Assembly: GCA_963848825.1 (NCBI GenBank)
Contig: CAWKFA010000016.1
Coordinates: forward strand, 186,001-250,000
DNA: 64,000 nt
Direction: 5' to 3'
Origin: CAVVSQ01 sp963848825
GTDB taxonomy: Bacteria > Planctomycetota > Planctomycetia > Gemmatales > Gemmataceae
Under the pieces are notes generated by a model. That model was not told the origin of the DNA. It saw only the letters and a list, made by a program, of their open reading frames with translations, and did not search any database. Numbering within the stretch: position 1 is the first letter of the stretch; each line of letters starts with the position of its first letter. Position numbers and translations under genes: made by a program. Positions 31,901 through 43,874 of this stretch are shown in pieces.

Positions 31901-34900
31901 TTAGTGCGTACACGATCAGCGATGGCAACAGTGGCAATAATTACGCGGTCACCAAGGTGAACGACCTCACCGGCGAAATCGACGGCGGGGGGGCCACGTC
32001 AACGACCACGACCATCAGCGCCACGGTCGGCGGTTCGTCGGTCACCACTGTTACCTACGGCACGTTGGTCACCTTGACCGCCACGATCGCTCCTGGCAGC
32101 GGCAGTGCCGTGCCGACAGCGGGCTCAGTCGATTTCGTCGACGGCAGCACTGACCTTGGCTCTATTTCGACCGAAACCCCGTCCGGCAGCAACGCCATCT
32201 TCACCTTGATCACCACCGCCAATCAGCTTCAAGTTATCCTCGCCAACGGGGGCGTGCACACGATCACGGCGACTTACACGCCGGGCGATGTTAGCTTTAC
32301 CGGCAGCGCGGGCACCCTTGCCGGCGGGCTGGCAGTCACGCCGGCCTCCCTGACCATCACGGCGCTGACCAACACGAAAACCTACAATTCGACCACGGCG
32401 GCCCTGGCGACCCCGACGGTAGCTGGCCTTGTGGGCAGCGACACCGTCACCGGGCTGACGGAAGTTTATACGAATGCCAACGCCGGATCGAGCAAAACGC
32501 TGTCTGTCAGTGGCTACACGATCAACGACACCAACGGCGGCAAAGATTATACGGTGACAACGGTAGCCAACACGACCGGCGTCATTAACAAGGCCTCCCT
32601 GACGATCACGGCCCAGACCAACACCAAGACCTACGATTCCACCACGACTTCCGTTGCCGTCCCCACCGTCACTGGGCTTGCCGGCGGCGACACGGTCACC
32701 GGCCTGAGCGAGGCCTACACGGATGCCAAAGCCGGCACCGGCAAAACTCTCAACGTCAACGCCGGTTACACCGTCAACGACGGCAACAGCGGCGGTAACT
32801 ATACAGTGGCCACCGTCGGCAACGCCACCGGCGCGATTAACAAGGCCACGCTGACCATTACCGCGCAGACCGACACCAAAATCTATAACTCGACCACGAT
32901 CTCTTCCGCGACCCCGACGGTGTCCGGACTGGTCGGCAACGATACCGTCACCGGCCTGAGTGAAGCATACGCCAATGCCAACGCGGGCACGGGCAAGACG
33001 CTCAACGTCAATGCCGGTTACACTGTCAATGACAACAATAGCGGCGGCAACTACACCGTGGGCACCGTGGCGAACACTACGGGTGAAATCGACAAGGCTC
33101 AGCTGTCTATCAATGCCATTTTTGCCAAGTTCGCCGTACCAGGCTCAAACACCAAAACATACGATTCGACAACGACCTCGGTTGCCGTTCCGGTAGTGTC
33201 CGGCCTCATTGGTGGTGACAGCGTTACTGGCCTGAGCGAGTCCTACACGAATCCCAATGCCGGCACGGGCAAAACGCTCAATGTCAACGCCGGCTATACC
33301 GTCAACGACGGCAACAGCGGTGGTAACTACGCGGTAACCACGATTGCCGACACCACGGGCGTGATCAACCAGGCGGCGCTTACCATCACCGCCCAGACCA
33401 ACACCAAGGGCTACGATTCGACCACGACTTCGGCCGCCAAGCCCACCGTTGCCGGCCTTATCGGCAATGACACGGTCACCGGCCTGAACGAGACCTACGC
33501 AAATCCCAACGCCGGAACCGGCAAAACGCTCAACGTAAGCGCCGGCTATACAGTAAACGACGGCAACAGCGGCGGTAACTACACCGTCGCCACGGCAGCC
33601 AACACCACCGGCGTGATCACAAAAGCTGCCTTGACGATCACGGCACTCACCAACACCAAAACTTACAACGCCTCGACAAATGCTCTGGCGACGCCGACGG
33701 TCGCTGGCCTGCAGGGCGCTGATACGGCAACGGCACTGGCCGAGGTCTACGCGAGTGCCAACGCGGGCACGGGTAAAACGCTAAGCGTCAGCGCCTTCAC
33801 CATCAACGACGGCAATAGCGGTAACAACTACGCCGTCACGACTGTAACCAGCACCACAGGCGTCATCAACAAGGCCGCACTGACGATAACGGCGCTCACC
33901 AACACCAAAACTTACAACGCCTCGACAAATGCTCTGGCGACGCCGACGGTCGCCGGTCTGCAGGGCAGCGACACGGTGACGGGATTGGCGGAAGTTTACA
34001 CCAGTGCCAACGCGGGCTCCAGTAAAACGCTGAGCGTCAGTGCCTTCACGATCAATGACAGCAACAGCGGCAACAACTACGCCTTGACGACCGTAACCAA
34101 CACTACCGGCCTGATCAACAAGGCCGCCCTGACGATTACGGCAATCACCAACACCAAGACCTATGACGCCTCGACTAGCGCTCTGGCGACGCCGACGGTG
34201 GCTGGCTTGCAAGGCGCCGACACGGTAACGGGCCTCGCGGAAGTATACACGGACACCAAGGCTGGAGCGGGCAAAACATTGAGCGTGAGTGCCTTCACGA
34301 TCAATGACAACAATAGCGGCAACAACTACGCCTTGACGACCGTAACCGATACTACCGGCCTGATCAACAAGGCCGCCCTCACGATTACGGCGCTCGACCA
34401 ACACCAAGACCTATGATTCTTCGACGAGTGCGCTGGCAACCCCGACGGTGGCTGGCCTGCAAGGGAGCGACAGCGTATCCGGCCTGGCCGAAGTGTATGT
34501 CGGTTTCAACGCCGGGTCCGGCAAAACCTTGAGCGTGAGCAGCTTCACGGTCAACGACGGCAACAGCGGCAATAACTACGCCGTGACGACGGCAACCAGC
34601 ACGACAGGCCTGATCAACAAGGCCGCGCTAACGATCACGGCGCTCACGAACACCAAGACGCAGGATGGCACCGCGACTGCCTTGGCCGTGCCGACGGTTT
34701 CAGGATTGCAGGGGGCCGATACCGTCACTGGCCTCAGCGAAGCGTACGACAATTCCAACACAGGCACCGGTAAGACGCTTAGCGTCAATCCAGGGTATAC
34801 CGTAAACGATGGCAACAGCGGCAACAATTACACCACTGCCACCGTTCCCGATAATACCGGAGCCATCACTGCGGTGGTTCTCGTCACCACGATTACGTCG

Positions 34901-37900
34901 GTAAGCACATCGCAGGCTGCTGTCGTCTACGGCACTCCGGTCACATTCACGGTTACGGTGACGGCCCAGAGCGGTTCGGCCGGTCCGACGGGTAGCGTCG
35001 AACTCTTCGACAATGCGAGCCACGATTTGGGTGCGGCCACCTTTGTTTCGTCAAGCAGCACCGTGTCGACCTGGGCCCTGACGACCCTGCCCAAGGATTT
35101 GAACGTCACCAGCCCGACTGTCCATGCAATTACTGCCACTTACACCGCCACGGGTAACTTCGCGGGAAGTTCGGGAGCTTTGGCTGGTGGTGAAACGGTG
35201 ACGCCACGTTCTATTACGATCAGCGCAGCGACAAACACCAAGACCTATGACAGCACGACCAACGCGACGGCCACGCCGGCGCTGTCGGCCGGTACTCTGG
35301 TCACCGGCGATACACTCTCGAATTTGACCGAAGCCTACACCAGCGCCAGCGCCGGGACCGGCAAGACGGAGACAGTGGCTACCTTCACTGTGAACGACAG
35401 CAACAGTGGCAAGAACTACACGGTAACCACGGCATCGGACACGACCGGCGTCATCAACAAGGCGGCCCTGACCATCACCGCGCTGACCAACACCAAGATT
35501 TATGATGCGTCGACGAGCGCTCTGGCCACCCCGACGGTGGCGGGCTTGCAAGGCGGCGATACGGTTACCGGGCTGTCTGAAGTTTATGCGAACGCGAGCG
35601 CCAGCTCCGGGAAAATGCTGAGCGTGAGCACTTTCACGGTCAACGACAGCAACAGCGGCAACAACTATTCCGTGACCACGGTAACCAATACGACGGGTCT
35701 GATCAACAAGGCCGCCCTCACGATCACCGCGCTTACGAACACCAAGACCTATGACTCTTCGACCAGCGCCCTGGCGACTCCGACCGTGGCGGGCCTGCAA
35801 GGCGGCGACACGGTTACCGGGCTGGCTGAAGTTTATACCAGCCCCAACGCGGGTGCTAGCAAAACGCTAAGCGTCAGTGCGTTTACCGTAAACGACGGCA
35901 ACAGCGGCAACAACTACACGACGACGACAGTTACCAACACGACCGGCCTGATCAACAAGGCCGCCCTCACCATTACGGCACTTACCAACACCAAGACCTA
36001 TGACGCCTCGTCAACGGCCCTGGCGACGCCCACGGTAGCCGGCCTACAAGGCGGCGACACGGTAACTGGCCTCGCGGAAGTTTACACGAGCCCGACTGCC
36101 GGTCCGGGCAAGACCCTGAGCGTTAGCACCTTTACCGTCAATGATGGCAACAGCGGTAACAACTACACCGTCGCGACGGCAACGAACACGACTGGCCTTA
36201 TCAACGCTGCTGCCCTGACCATTACCGCGCTCACGAACACCAAGACCTACGACGCCTCGACGAGTGCGCTGGCGACCCCGACCGTGGCAGGCCTTAAAGG
36301 CAGTGATACGGTGACCGGCCTCGCCGAGGTTTACGCGGATCGCAATGCCGGCTCCAGCAAGACGTTGAGCGTAAGCACGTTTACGGTGAACGATGGCAAC
36401 GGCGGCAACAACTACACCGTCACCAAGGTAACCAGCACGACTGGCCTTATTAACACCGCCGCGTTGACGATTACCGCGCTCACCAACACCAAGACTCAAG
36501 ACGGCACGACCACCGCGCTGGCCGTGCCGACCGTATCCGGCCTGCAAGGAAGCGATTCGGTGACCAACCTGAGCGAGTCGTATGACAATTCCAGCGACGG
36601 TAGTGGCAAGACCCTCAGTGTCAACTCAGGCTACACCATCAACGACGGCAATAGCGGTGGCAATTACGCGGTGACCACGATCGCGGACACCACCGGCGCC
36701 ATCACGCCCGCGGGGGCTATCTTCACGGTCACGTCGGTGGCCACGTCTCAGACCCCCGTCGTCTATGGCACGCAGGTTACCTTTACGATCACGGTGACCG
36801 CGCAGGGCGGCGTGATTCCGCCAACGGGCAGCGTCGAAGTCTTTGATAATGGTAGCCACGATTTGGGCGCAGCGACCTTTGTTTCGTCGAGCAGTTTGAA
36901 TTCGACCTGGGCGCTTACGACCCAGCCCAAGGATTTGAATGTCACGACTCCGGCAGCTCATGTCATTACGGGGAAATATACCGCCACCGGCAGCTTTATC
37001 AGTAGCACGGGCACCCTGACCGGCGGCGAGACAGTGACGCCACGTGCCATCACGGTGACGGCTGCGTCCAACACCAAAACCTACGACAGCACGACCAGCG
37101 CGACAGCCACACCCACCGTACCAGCGGGCGCCTTGGTGGTCGGTGACACGATAACCAACCTGGCCGAAGCCTACACCAGCGCCAATGCCGGCACTGGAAA
37201 AACGGAAACCGTAACGACCTTTACCATCAACGACAGCAACGGCGGCAACAACTACACGGTCACGACGGCGGCTGATACGACAGGCGTGATCAACAAGGCA
37301 GCCTTGACAATCACCGCGCTGACCAACACCAAGACCTACGATTCTTCGGCCAGCGCTGGCGCCACGCCGACCGTCGCCGGGTTGATCGGCAACGACACCG
37401 CCACAGGCCTGGCGGAAGTTTACAGCAATGCCAACGCGGGCACGAGCAAGACGCTGAGCGTCAGCACTTTCACGGTCAACGACGGCAATGGCGGCAACAA
37501 CTATGCGGTAGCCACCGTGGTGAATACGACGGGCGTGATCAACAAGGCCGCCTTGACCATCACCGCCAGCACCAACACCAAAACCTACGATGCGACGACC
37601 AGCGCCCTGGCCACGCCGACAGTAGCGGGCCTGGTTGGTGGCGATACTGCTTCGGGGTTGACTGAAGTCTACGCCGATGCCAATGTCGGTTCGAGCAAGA
37701 CGCTGAGTGTTAGCGCCTTCTCGATCAACGACGGCAACAGCGGCAATAACTATGCCGTCACGACGGTGGCGAGCACGACCGGCCTCATCAACAAGGCGGC
37801 GCTCACCATCACGGCGAGGCCGAACACCAAGGTGTTCGACGGCACTACCACGGCGCAGGTAACGCCGACGGTATCTGGCCTGCAAGGCACCGACACGGTG

Positions 37901-40900
37901 ACGGGCCTGACCGAGGTTTACAGTGACGCGACGGTTAACACAGGCAAAACGCTGTCGGTCAGCGCCTACACGGTCAACGATGGCAACAGCGGCAACAACT
38001 ACAGCGTGGCGACGGTGCTCAACAACGCCGGCGTCATCAATCCGCTGCCTGGCAAGGCCCTGATTTCACTCGATGTCGGCGCGGGCGTGACGGCAGTGAC
38101 GGCAACGCGTTCGAGCGTGGTCAAGGTCTTCATCGACTTTGACAATCACACGGCGGCGGGAACGTCCACCGGCTCCAACGGCGGTCTGGCGGGCGGTTCG
38201 TTTTACGTGCTGTATGATCCGTCAGTCTTGACCATCAGTGAGACAGCGAGCGGCGTCGGCAGCGACATCAAGCTAAGTACGCTGCTGTCGGGCAATTCCT
38301 CCTCTTACAATTTGACGACTGGTGCGGGTTTCTCGACCGGAGTGGTGGCGATTGGCCTCAATCACACTGGTTCGACCTTTGTGAACGGCAATGCGACGGG
38401 CCATCTGCTCGAGCTTGATTTCCACGTGGTGCAGACCAGCGCGCTGGACATCAGCTCGCTGGTGGATTTGCAAGCCTCCTTCACGGACGCGACGAGCAGC
38501 GTGCGCACGACGAACATCCATGACAAGGGTGGCTTGCTGTATGGGCTGTCACCGTTGCCGACCCAGTACGCCTCCTTGAGCACGGCAGGCACGTTGACGC
38601 AGGCGGGTGCCTTGACGCCTGGGCAATTCAGTCCGGCGGACAACGACAGCGCCGATGCGGCGATTCAGATCGTGACCGGCACGCCGGCGCTGGCGCCGAC
38701 GGCGCGTACGGACAGCTATAGCATGGCGCCGAACACGGCGAACTTCACGAGCGCGATGACCATCACGGGACTGGCCAGTGGCGTTCTGGGCAACGACACG
38801 GCCACGGCGAATGGCCCCATGAACGCGGTATTGACGCTGGCGGGAACGACCAGCGCGCTGGTGAGCCCACAGAATAGCAGCATCGTGACGGCCAGCGAGA
38901 CGGGCAACGTGGTGACGATCACCACGGCGGCGGCCACGGGCCTGGTGGCCGGCGAAGGGGTGACGATCACCGGGGCGGGGGGTTACAACGGCTACTACGC
39001 GATCGCAGCGGTGCTTTCGAGCACGCAGTTTACGTACACGGCGACGGCAACGAACATGCCCAGCGCCAGTGGTGGCACGGCCAGCGCCGGGGCCACCGCG
39101 GTTTACACGGCGGCGACGGCGCATGGCCAGGTGTGGCTCAATAGCCTGGATGGGTCCTTCGCTTACAGCCCCAATGCCGATTACTTGGGCACGGACACGT
39201 TCACCTACAAGGCGGTGGACGCGGTCAGCAACACCGCCAGTGCCAACACGACGGTGACGATCAACGTGGGAGGGTTCCTGAGCATTCCGCAGAATCTGGT
39301 GCCGGCGGGTAATCTGGTGGTGGTGCCGGTGAATTTGGCCAGCGGCAATGCGGCCAACAGCGGCGGCTTGACCAATGCCACGATTGGCATCAATTACGAC
39401 GCGAGCAAGTTGTCGTTGCCGAATGGTCCGCGCGGACGTGACGGAAGGATCGCTGAACACGGCCGCGGGCTGGACGAACTTCACGGTGAACACGAACGCG
39501 GCGGGCAAGATCGTCATCACGACCTCGAACACGGGGGGAGCAGCACCGATCAGCGATACAGCGGCGGGATCGCTGGCCTTTATTACCTTCACGGAGATTG
39601 GTTTTCCGACGGGGACGAGCGTGGTGAACATCTCGGGGCTTGATCCGGCGGTTACGGAACTGGACGTGGCGGGTACGGGAACATCGGGGAACTCGCTGGT
39701 GTTGCCGTTCGCGGTGGCGCCGGTAGACAACACGAACTTCAACGGGGCGGCGGGAGTGACGGATGGGCTTGTCACGTTCCCGGTGCCGATCACGACGACC
39801 TCGACGGTGAGCGCGAACGTGGGGGGTTCGTCGGTGGCGACGGTGGTTTATGGCACGCTGGTGACGTTGATGGCGACGGTGGTGCCGGCCAGCGGGGGCA
39901 ACGGGCCGGTGGTGGGTTCAGTTGATTTCCGGGATGGGGCGCTGGATTTGGGGACAACGACGACGGAGACGACATCGGGGAACACGGGCATCTTCACCCT
40001 GGTAACGACGGCGAACCAGTTGCAGGTGATTTTGGCCAATGGCGGGGTGCACACCATCACGTCGAACTATATTCCGGGAGGCTATTTCACGCCGACGACG
40101 GCGACCTTGGCGGGCGGCCTGGCGGTAACGCCGGCATCGTTGACGATCACGGCGAGCACGAACACCAAGACGTACGATGCGACGACGAGCGCCGTGGCGA
40201 CACCGGCGGTAGCCGGCCTGGTTGGTAGCGACACGGTGACGGGTCTGGCGGAAGCGTATACAAGTGCCAATGCGGGCACGAGCAAGACGCTGAGCGTGAG
40301 CGCCTATACGGTAAATGACGGCAACGGCGGCAAGGATTACACGGTCACAACGGTCAGCAACACGACGGGCGTGATCAACAAGGCCGCCTTGACCATCACG
40401 GCTACGACGAACGCCAAGGGGTACGACTCGCTGACAAGTGCCGCGGCGGCACCGACAGTAGCGGGCCTCAAGGGAGGCGACAGCGTAACGGGCCTCGCGG
40501 AAGTTTACAGCAACGCCAACGCGGGCACGAGCAAGACGTTGAGCGTCAGCACTTTCACGGTCAACGATGGCAATGGCGGCAATAACTATGCGGTAGCCAC
40601 CGTGGTGAATACGACGGGTGTGATCAGTAAAGCGTCCCTCACGATCACGGCGCTTACCAACACGAAGAATTACGATGGCACGACGAGCGCGGCGGCGACG
40701 CCGAGCGTGGTCGGGCTCAAGGGTAGTGACACGGCGACGGGGGTAGCTGAAGTCTATAGCGACGCCAGCATTGGCACGAGCAAGACGCTGTCAGTTTCCG
40801 CTTACACGATCAATGACGGCAATGGTGGCAACAATTACACGGTCGGCACGGTCAACAACAACACCGGGGCCATCACCGTCGGGCCTTTCAGCAAGTATGT

Positions 40901-43716
40901 CGTCAATTTCCCGAACGGCACTACGATTGTCGCCGGCAGCAATTTCCTGTTCACGGTGCAAGCGACAGATGCGTTCGGTAATCCCGTGTCCAATTACAAT
41001 GGACCGTCGACCGTCACCATCACCGCCAGCCCGAATGATCCGCAATCTGGTGCTCCGATTACGGGCTCGATCTTCAGTAATGGCTTCGGTTTCTTCCAGG
41101 GCAACCTGAAGACGGCGGGCAGTTATACTCTGAATGTCGCCGGCGGCAGCTTTACGGGCACTAGCAGTCCCATCGCGATCATTCCTTCGTTTGCCTCCTA
41201 CTTCACCGTCGCCGCACCTCCGACGGCAACTACGGGTACGCCGCTAAGCGTCACGGTCACGGCTTACGATCACTTCGGCAACCTCGCCACTAACTATACC
41301 GGCACCATGCGCTTGACAAGCGGGGACCTCGCCGCGCAACTGGGCGGTCCCTATACGTTCACGACAACGGGCGCTCAACCGGACAATGGTACCCATTCCT
41401 TCAGCGTCACACTTAACACCGCGGGAAATCAAACGATCAAGGCCGCGGACACTTCTTCGAGCACTCCAGCGGTAGTCGGCGTCAGCGGCAATATCGTCAC
41501 CCGCGGCTTGCTGGTAACCGGCTTCACGCAGACGGCGACCGGGTTCACTGCAACGTTCAACAAGCCTTTCGTGCCGGCGGATTTGACCATGTATGGTCTC
41601 AACCTGACGACGCCGCAAGACGCTGTTCTGCGTGGTGCACACGTGGGCCCAATCCATGGTAGCTTGGTTGTGGATCCGTCGAATCAAAGTATCACCTTCA
41701 GCGGCACCGCCAATTACCTACAGCTTTTGAACAGCGTCTTCTCCGGAAACGTCTCCAGCGTGCTTCCAGATGATACCTACACGGCCACGCTGGTGAGTGG
41801 GTCGGGCACCAGTGGTTTCTTGGATTTGCTGGGTGGTCACCTGGATGGCCTCAACAATGCCGGCCACGCTAATTTTGTTACCACCTTTACTACCAGTTAC
41901 CAGCATAACTTAACGCCGGTGTTGGGCATCCCCGACTTCTCGCGTGGGCCGGACAATAACAAGTCAGTCAAGGTCCCCAACGACACGGCAGCCGGTATTC
42001 CAATAACGCTGTATAACGCAGCCGGCATGACCGACGTTTTGTTCTCGCTAACCTACAATCCGGCACTTATACACATCACCGGCACTCTGTCTGGTGGAAC
42101 TAGTGATGCGACGGACGCTGCGGCCACACTCACGCTGGTTTCCAACGCCGGCGGCGTCGCCACGTTCCATTACCATGACGCCAACTCGACTTCGGGTGCC
42201 GTTGTGCTGGGCGATGTCGCGGCGATTGTGCCCAACACCGCGGCCAACCTTTATCAGACAAAAGAAATCCTTCAGCTCGGCAGCATCGTTATCAACAGCG
42301 GCGCCGTCACCGGTGCTGTCGCCGCCAATGCGGTCCACATCAACGCTTACTTCGGCGACGTCAGCGGCGATGGGCTCGTCGACGGCCTCGACACCATCAC
42401 CGCCAACCTGGTGGCCATCGGAGCGGCATCGGGCTTCAATTCTTACCAGCTCCTTGATCCGGCCGTTATTGGCGACGTCGCCATCGACGACAACGTCGAT
42501 GCCGGGGACGTTTCCGCCATTAACGCATTTGTCGCCAAGCTAGACCTGAAACAAATCCCCACGCCTCCAGGGATCCCGGTTTTCTCTCCTAACGCCTCCG
42601 ACCCAATGCTCAGTTTACCTGCCAATGTGCAGGCGAACGCTGGCATCATCCCGGTACCTGTACTGCTCGATCACCCACGTCCTACGGGCAGCACAGGTCT
42701 CAACGAGGCCACGCTGGCGTTGACTTACAATCCGGCCGTGCTGTCCGTTACGCCGGCGGATATCACGCTCGGTTCGATACCCGGCGCCGGTCAGGGCTGG
42801 CAATTGACGTCAGTGGTTGATGCCGCGACCGGACGTATCGGCATCAATCTCTTCAGCTTGACACCCATCACGGCGACCCAGGCCGGCAGCCTGGTGAATA
42901 TTGCCTTCCACCTCGTGCCCGGCGGCTTCACTGATAAGCCGGCGGTTGCTCTGGTGGATGCCGTGGCCGTCGGCAACCAATCGTTCGGCACGTCCCTGGC
43001 TGACAGCTATGGCGCCATGATCCTGACGCCAGGTCTGGACCTTCTGATGGTGCAAACATTGCCTGTTACAGACCTCTCTACGGAAACGGTCACTACGCTG
43101 GATGCCAAAGTCCTCACAATCGTGACGGGCTCGGGGCAAAGGTATGTCGAAGCCACCATAACCGTCGAACCTAACAATTCGGTCTATGTCAATTTGAGCC
43201 ATGTCAGCGAAGGTAGCGAGGCATCCGGCGCCATCGTCCAGGGCACCAGCGTTACCGGCAGCGAAACGTCGGCACCGCACGCGGCAACAAACGCGCTGAT
43301 GATCACCGGCATGGCGGCCATTCAGCCCGGTGGGATGCTGGCGGCCTTCCCCGCACTCGCCAGCCAGGTGGTGCAAATTGTCAATACGCCGCCAGCGGGT
43401 CTTGTCCCGGCCGGCAACAATATCTTGCAAGCGGCCGACCGGCTCTTCCTGGCGCTGGCGCAAGGCGGATGTGGCAAACGATATCGACGCTTTGAGCCGT
43501 TCCGCCAACAGCCTCAGGTTCGATTTTGAGGCGGACTGGCTGACGTTGCCGAAGGAGACTCCAGCCGCCCAACCGGACAGCGCGGATGAAGCCGATACCA
43601 AGGATGACGACAGCGACGGTCAAGAGACACCGGTCGATCGTCTGGCGGTGCTTGATCAGGTGTTCGCCGATTTGGGTTACGACGTCAATGATTTAAGCGA
43701 TTTTGGTGACTTTTAA
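28965..43716 (+). CDS. Giant modular surface protein A: cohesin-like, Ig-like, 25 YDG repeats, dockerin-like
   Basis: About 4,900 codons if four frame breaks are bridged (about 31255, an extra G at about 34396, an extra base at about 39431, about 43460). N-terminus: basic, no classical hydrophobic signal, with MEILEDRIVPVSG, the planctomycete extracellular motif. Approximate module order: cohesin-like 29106-29610 (GGSFYVIYDPAVLSISE); cadherin/Big_9-like with inserted modules 29740-30580 (TGTDTFSYKAVDAF); second cohesin-like to 31130; Ig-like to 31490; YDG repeats 1-12, 13-18 and 19-22 separated by Ig-like domains; a second cohesin-like/Big_9/cohesin-like/Ig block 38048-40130; YDG 23-25; filamin-type Ig 40880-41490; another Ig to 41900; cohesin-like; dockerin-like 42335-42560 (DVSGDGLVDGLD, DVAIDDNVDAGD); cohesin-like; acidic linker; tail VLDQVFADLGYDVNDLSDFG. 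Very Thr-rich and nearly Cys-free. Probably a structural cell-surface or matrix protein. Confidence 0.75.
31494..34860 (+). repeat. YDG-type 249-base repeat array, protein A units 1-12
   Basis: Tandem units of 83 codons with the core ALTITALTNTKTYD...TPTVAGLxGxDTVTGLxEVY...GKTLSVSAFTVNDGNSGNNY. Twelve units, with one Ig-like domain inserted after unit 2 (about 31990-32345). Unit 6 carries an in-frame insert of about eight residues (FAKFAVPG) near 33120. Units 8-11 are the most alike, indicating recent local expansion. A frame break lies in unit 11. Confidence 0.85.
35210..36715 (+). repeat. YDG-type 249-base repeat array, protein A units 13-18
   Basis: Six tandem units. ATCAAC at 35453, 35702, 35951, 36200 and the matching ATTAAC at 36449 recur at exact steps of 249 bases. 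The set opens with a variant unit (SITISAATNTKTYDS, LSAGTLVTGDTLSNLTEAY) and closes with a TQDG variant, the same order as in the array before and after, so a six-unit superblock plus Ig domain has itself been duplicated. Confidence 0.85.
37046..38040 (+). repeat. YDG-type repeat array, protein A units 19-22
   Basis: Four units. The first is the AITVTAASNTKTYDS variant; the last is the ARPNTKVFDGTTTAQVTPTV variant, which in all three giant proteins directly precedes the internal cohesin-like module (LPGKALISLDVGAG). Confidence 0.85.
37555..40905 (+). repeat. 3.35-kb near-identical direct repeat, copy 1 (within giant gene A)
   Basis: Aligns with 46616-49968 at a nearly constant offset of 9,060-9,062 bases with only scattered mismatches. 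It covers YDG units 21-22, the internal cohesin-like/Big_9/cohesin-like block, an Ig-like domain and YDG units 23-25. Similarity drops abruptly at both ends. I did not compute an exact identity. Confidence 0.85.
40133..40880 (+). repeat. YDG-type repeat array, protein A units 23-25
   Basis: Three units (TYDATTSAVATPAV, GYDSLTSAAAAPTV, NYDGTTSAAATPSVVG) with the order conserved in all three giant proteins, followed by a filamin-type Ig domain. Confidence 0.85.
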
Positions 43717-43720
43717 GGAT

Positions 43721-43772
43721 GTAGGCTCAAGGCTGGCGGCGGCGCCATTCGTGAGCCTACCCTTATTAGGGT
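43721..43772 (+). terminator. Two adjoining hairpins between giant genes A and B
   Basis: GTAGGCTCA (43721-43729) pairs perfectly with TGAGCCTAC (43752-43760) around a 22-base loop, five bases after the stop of gene A. The last two bases of that stem are shared with a second, small hairpin, ACCCT-TATT-AGGGT (43759-43772), so the two would compete. No U-run follows, so a classical intrinsic terminator is not certain; attenuation, RNA processing or mRNA end stabilisation are alternatives. Confidence 0.45.
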
Positions 43773-43874
43773 CAAGCCTCCCGATCCATGAGGCTTTGCC
43801 CTTTGCCCATCGGGAAAAGCGGGTTTGAGCACTATTCTTTGTCACTTGAGTTTTTTTACAAGCGAGTTAAAACC

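Noticed and set aside
36626..39793. Long open frames (over 400 codons each) on the minus strand inside giant gene A, with copies in gene B
   Set aside because: They lie antisense to well-supported repeats, are Arg/Gly/His-rich without any family pattern, and their length follows from the codon bias and periodicity of the sense repeats.
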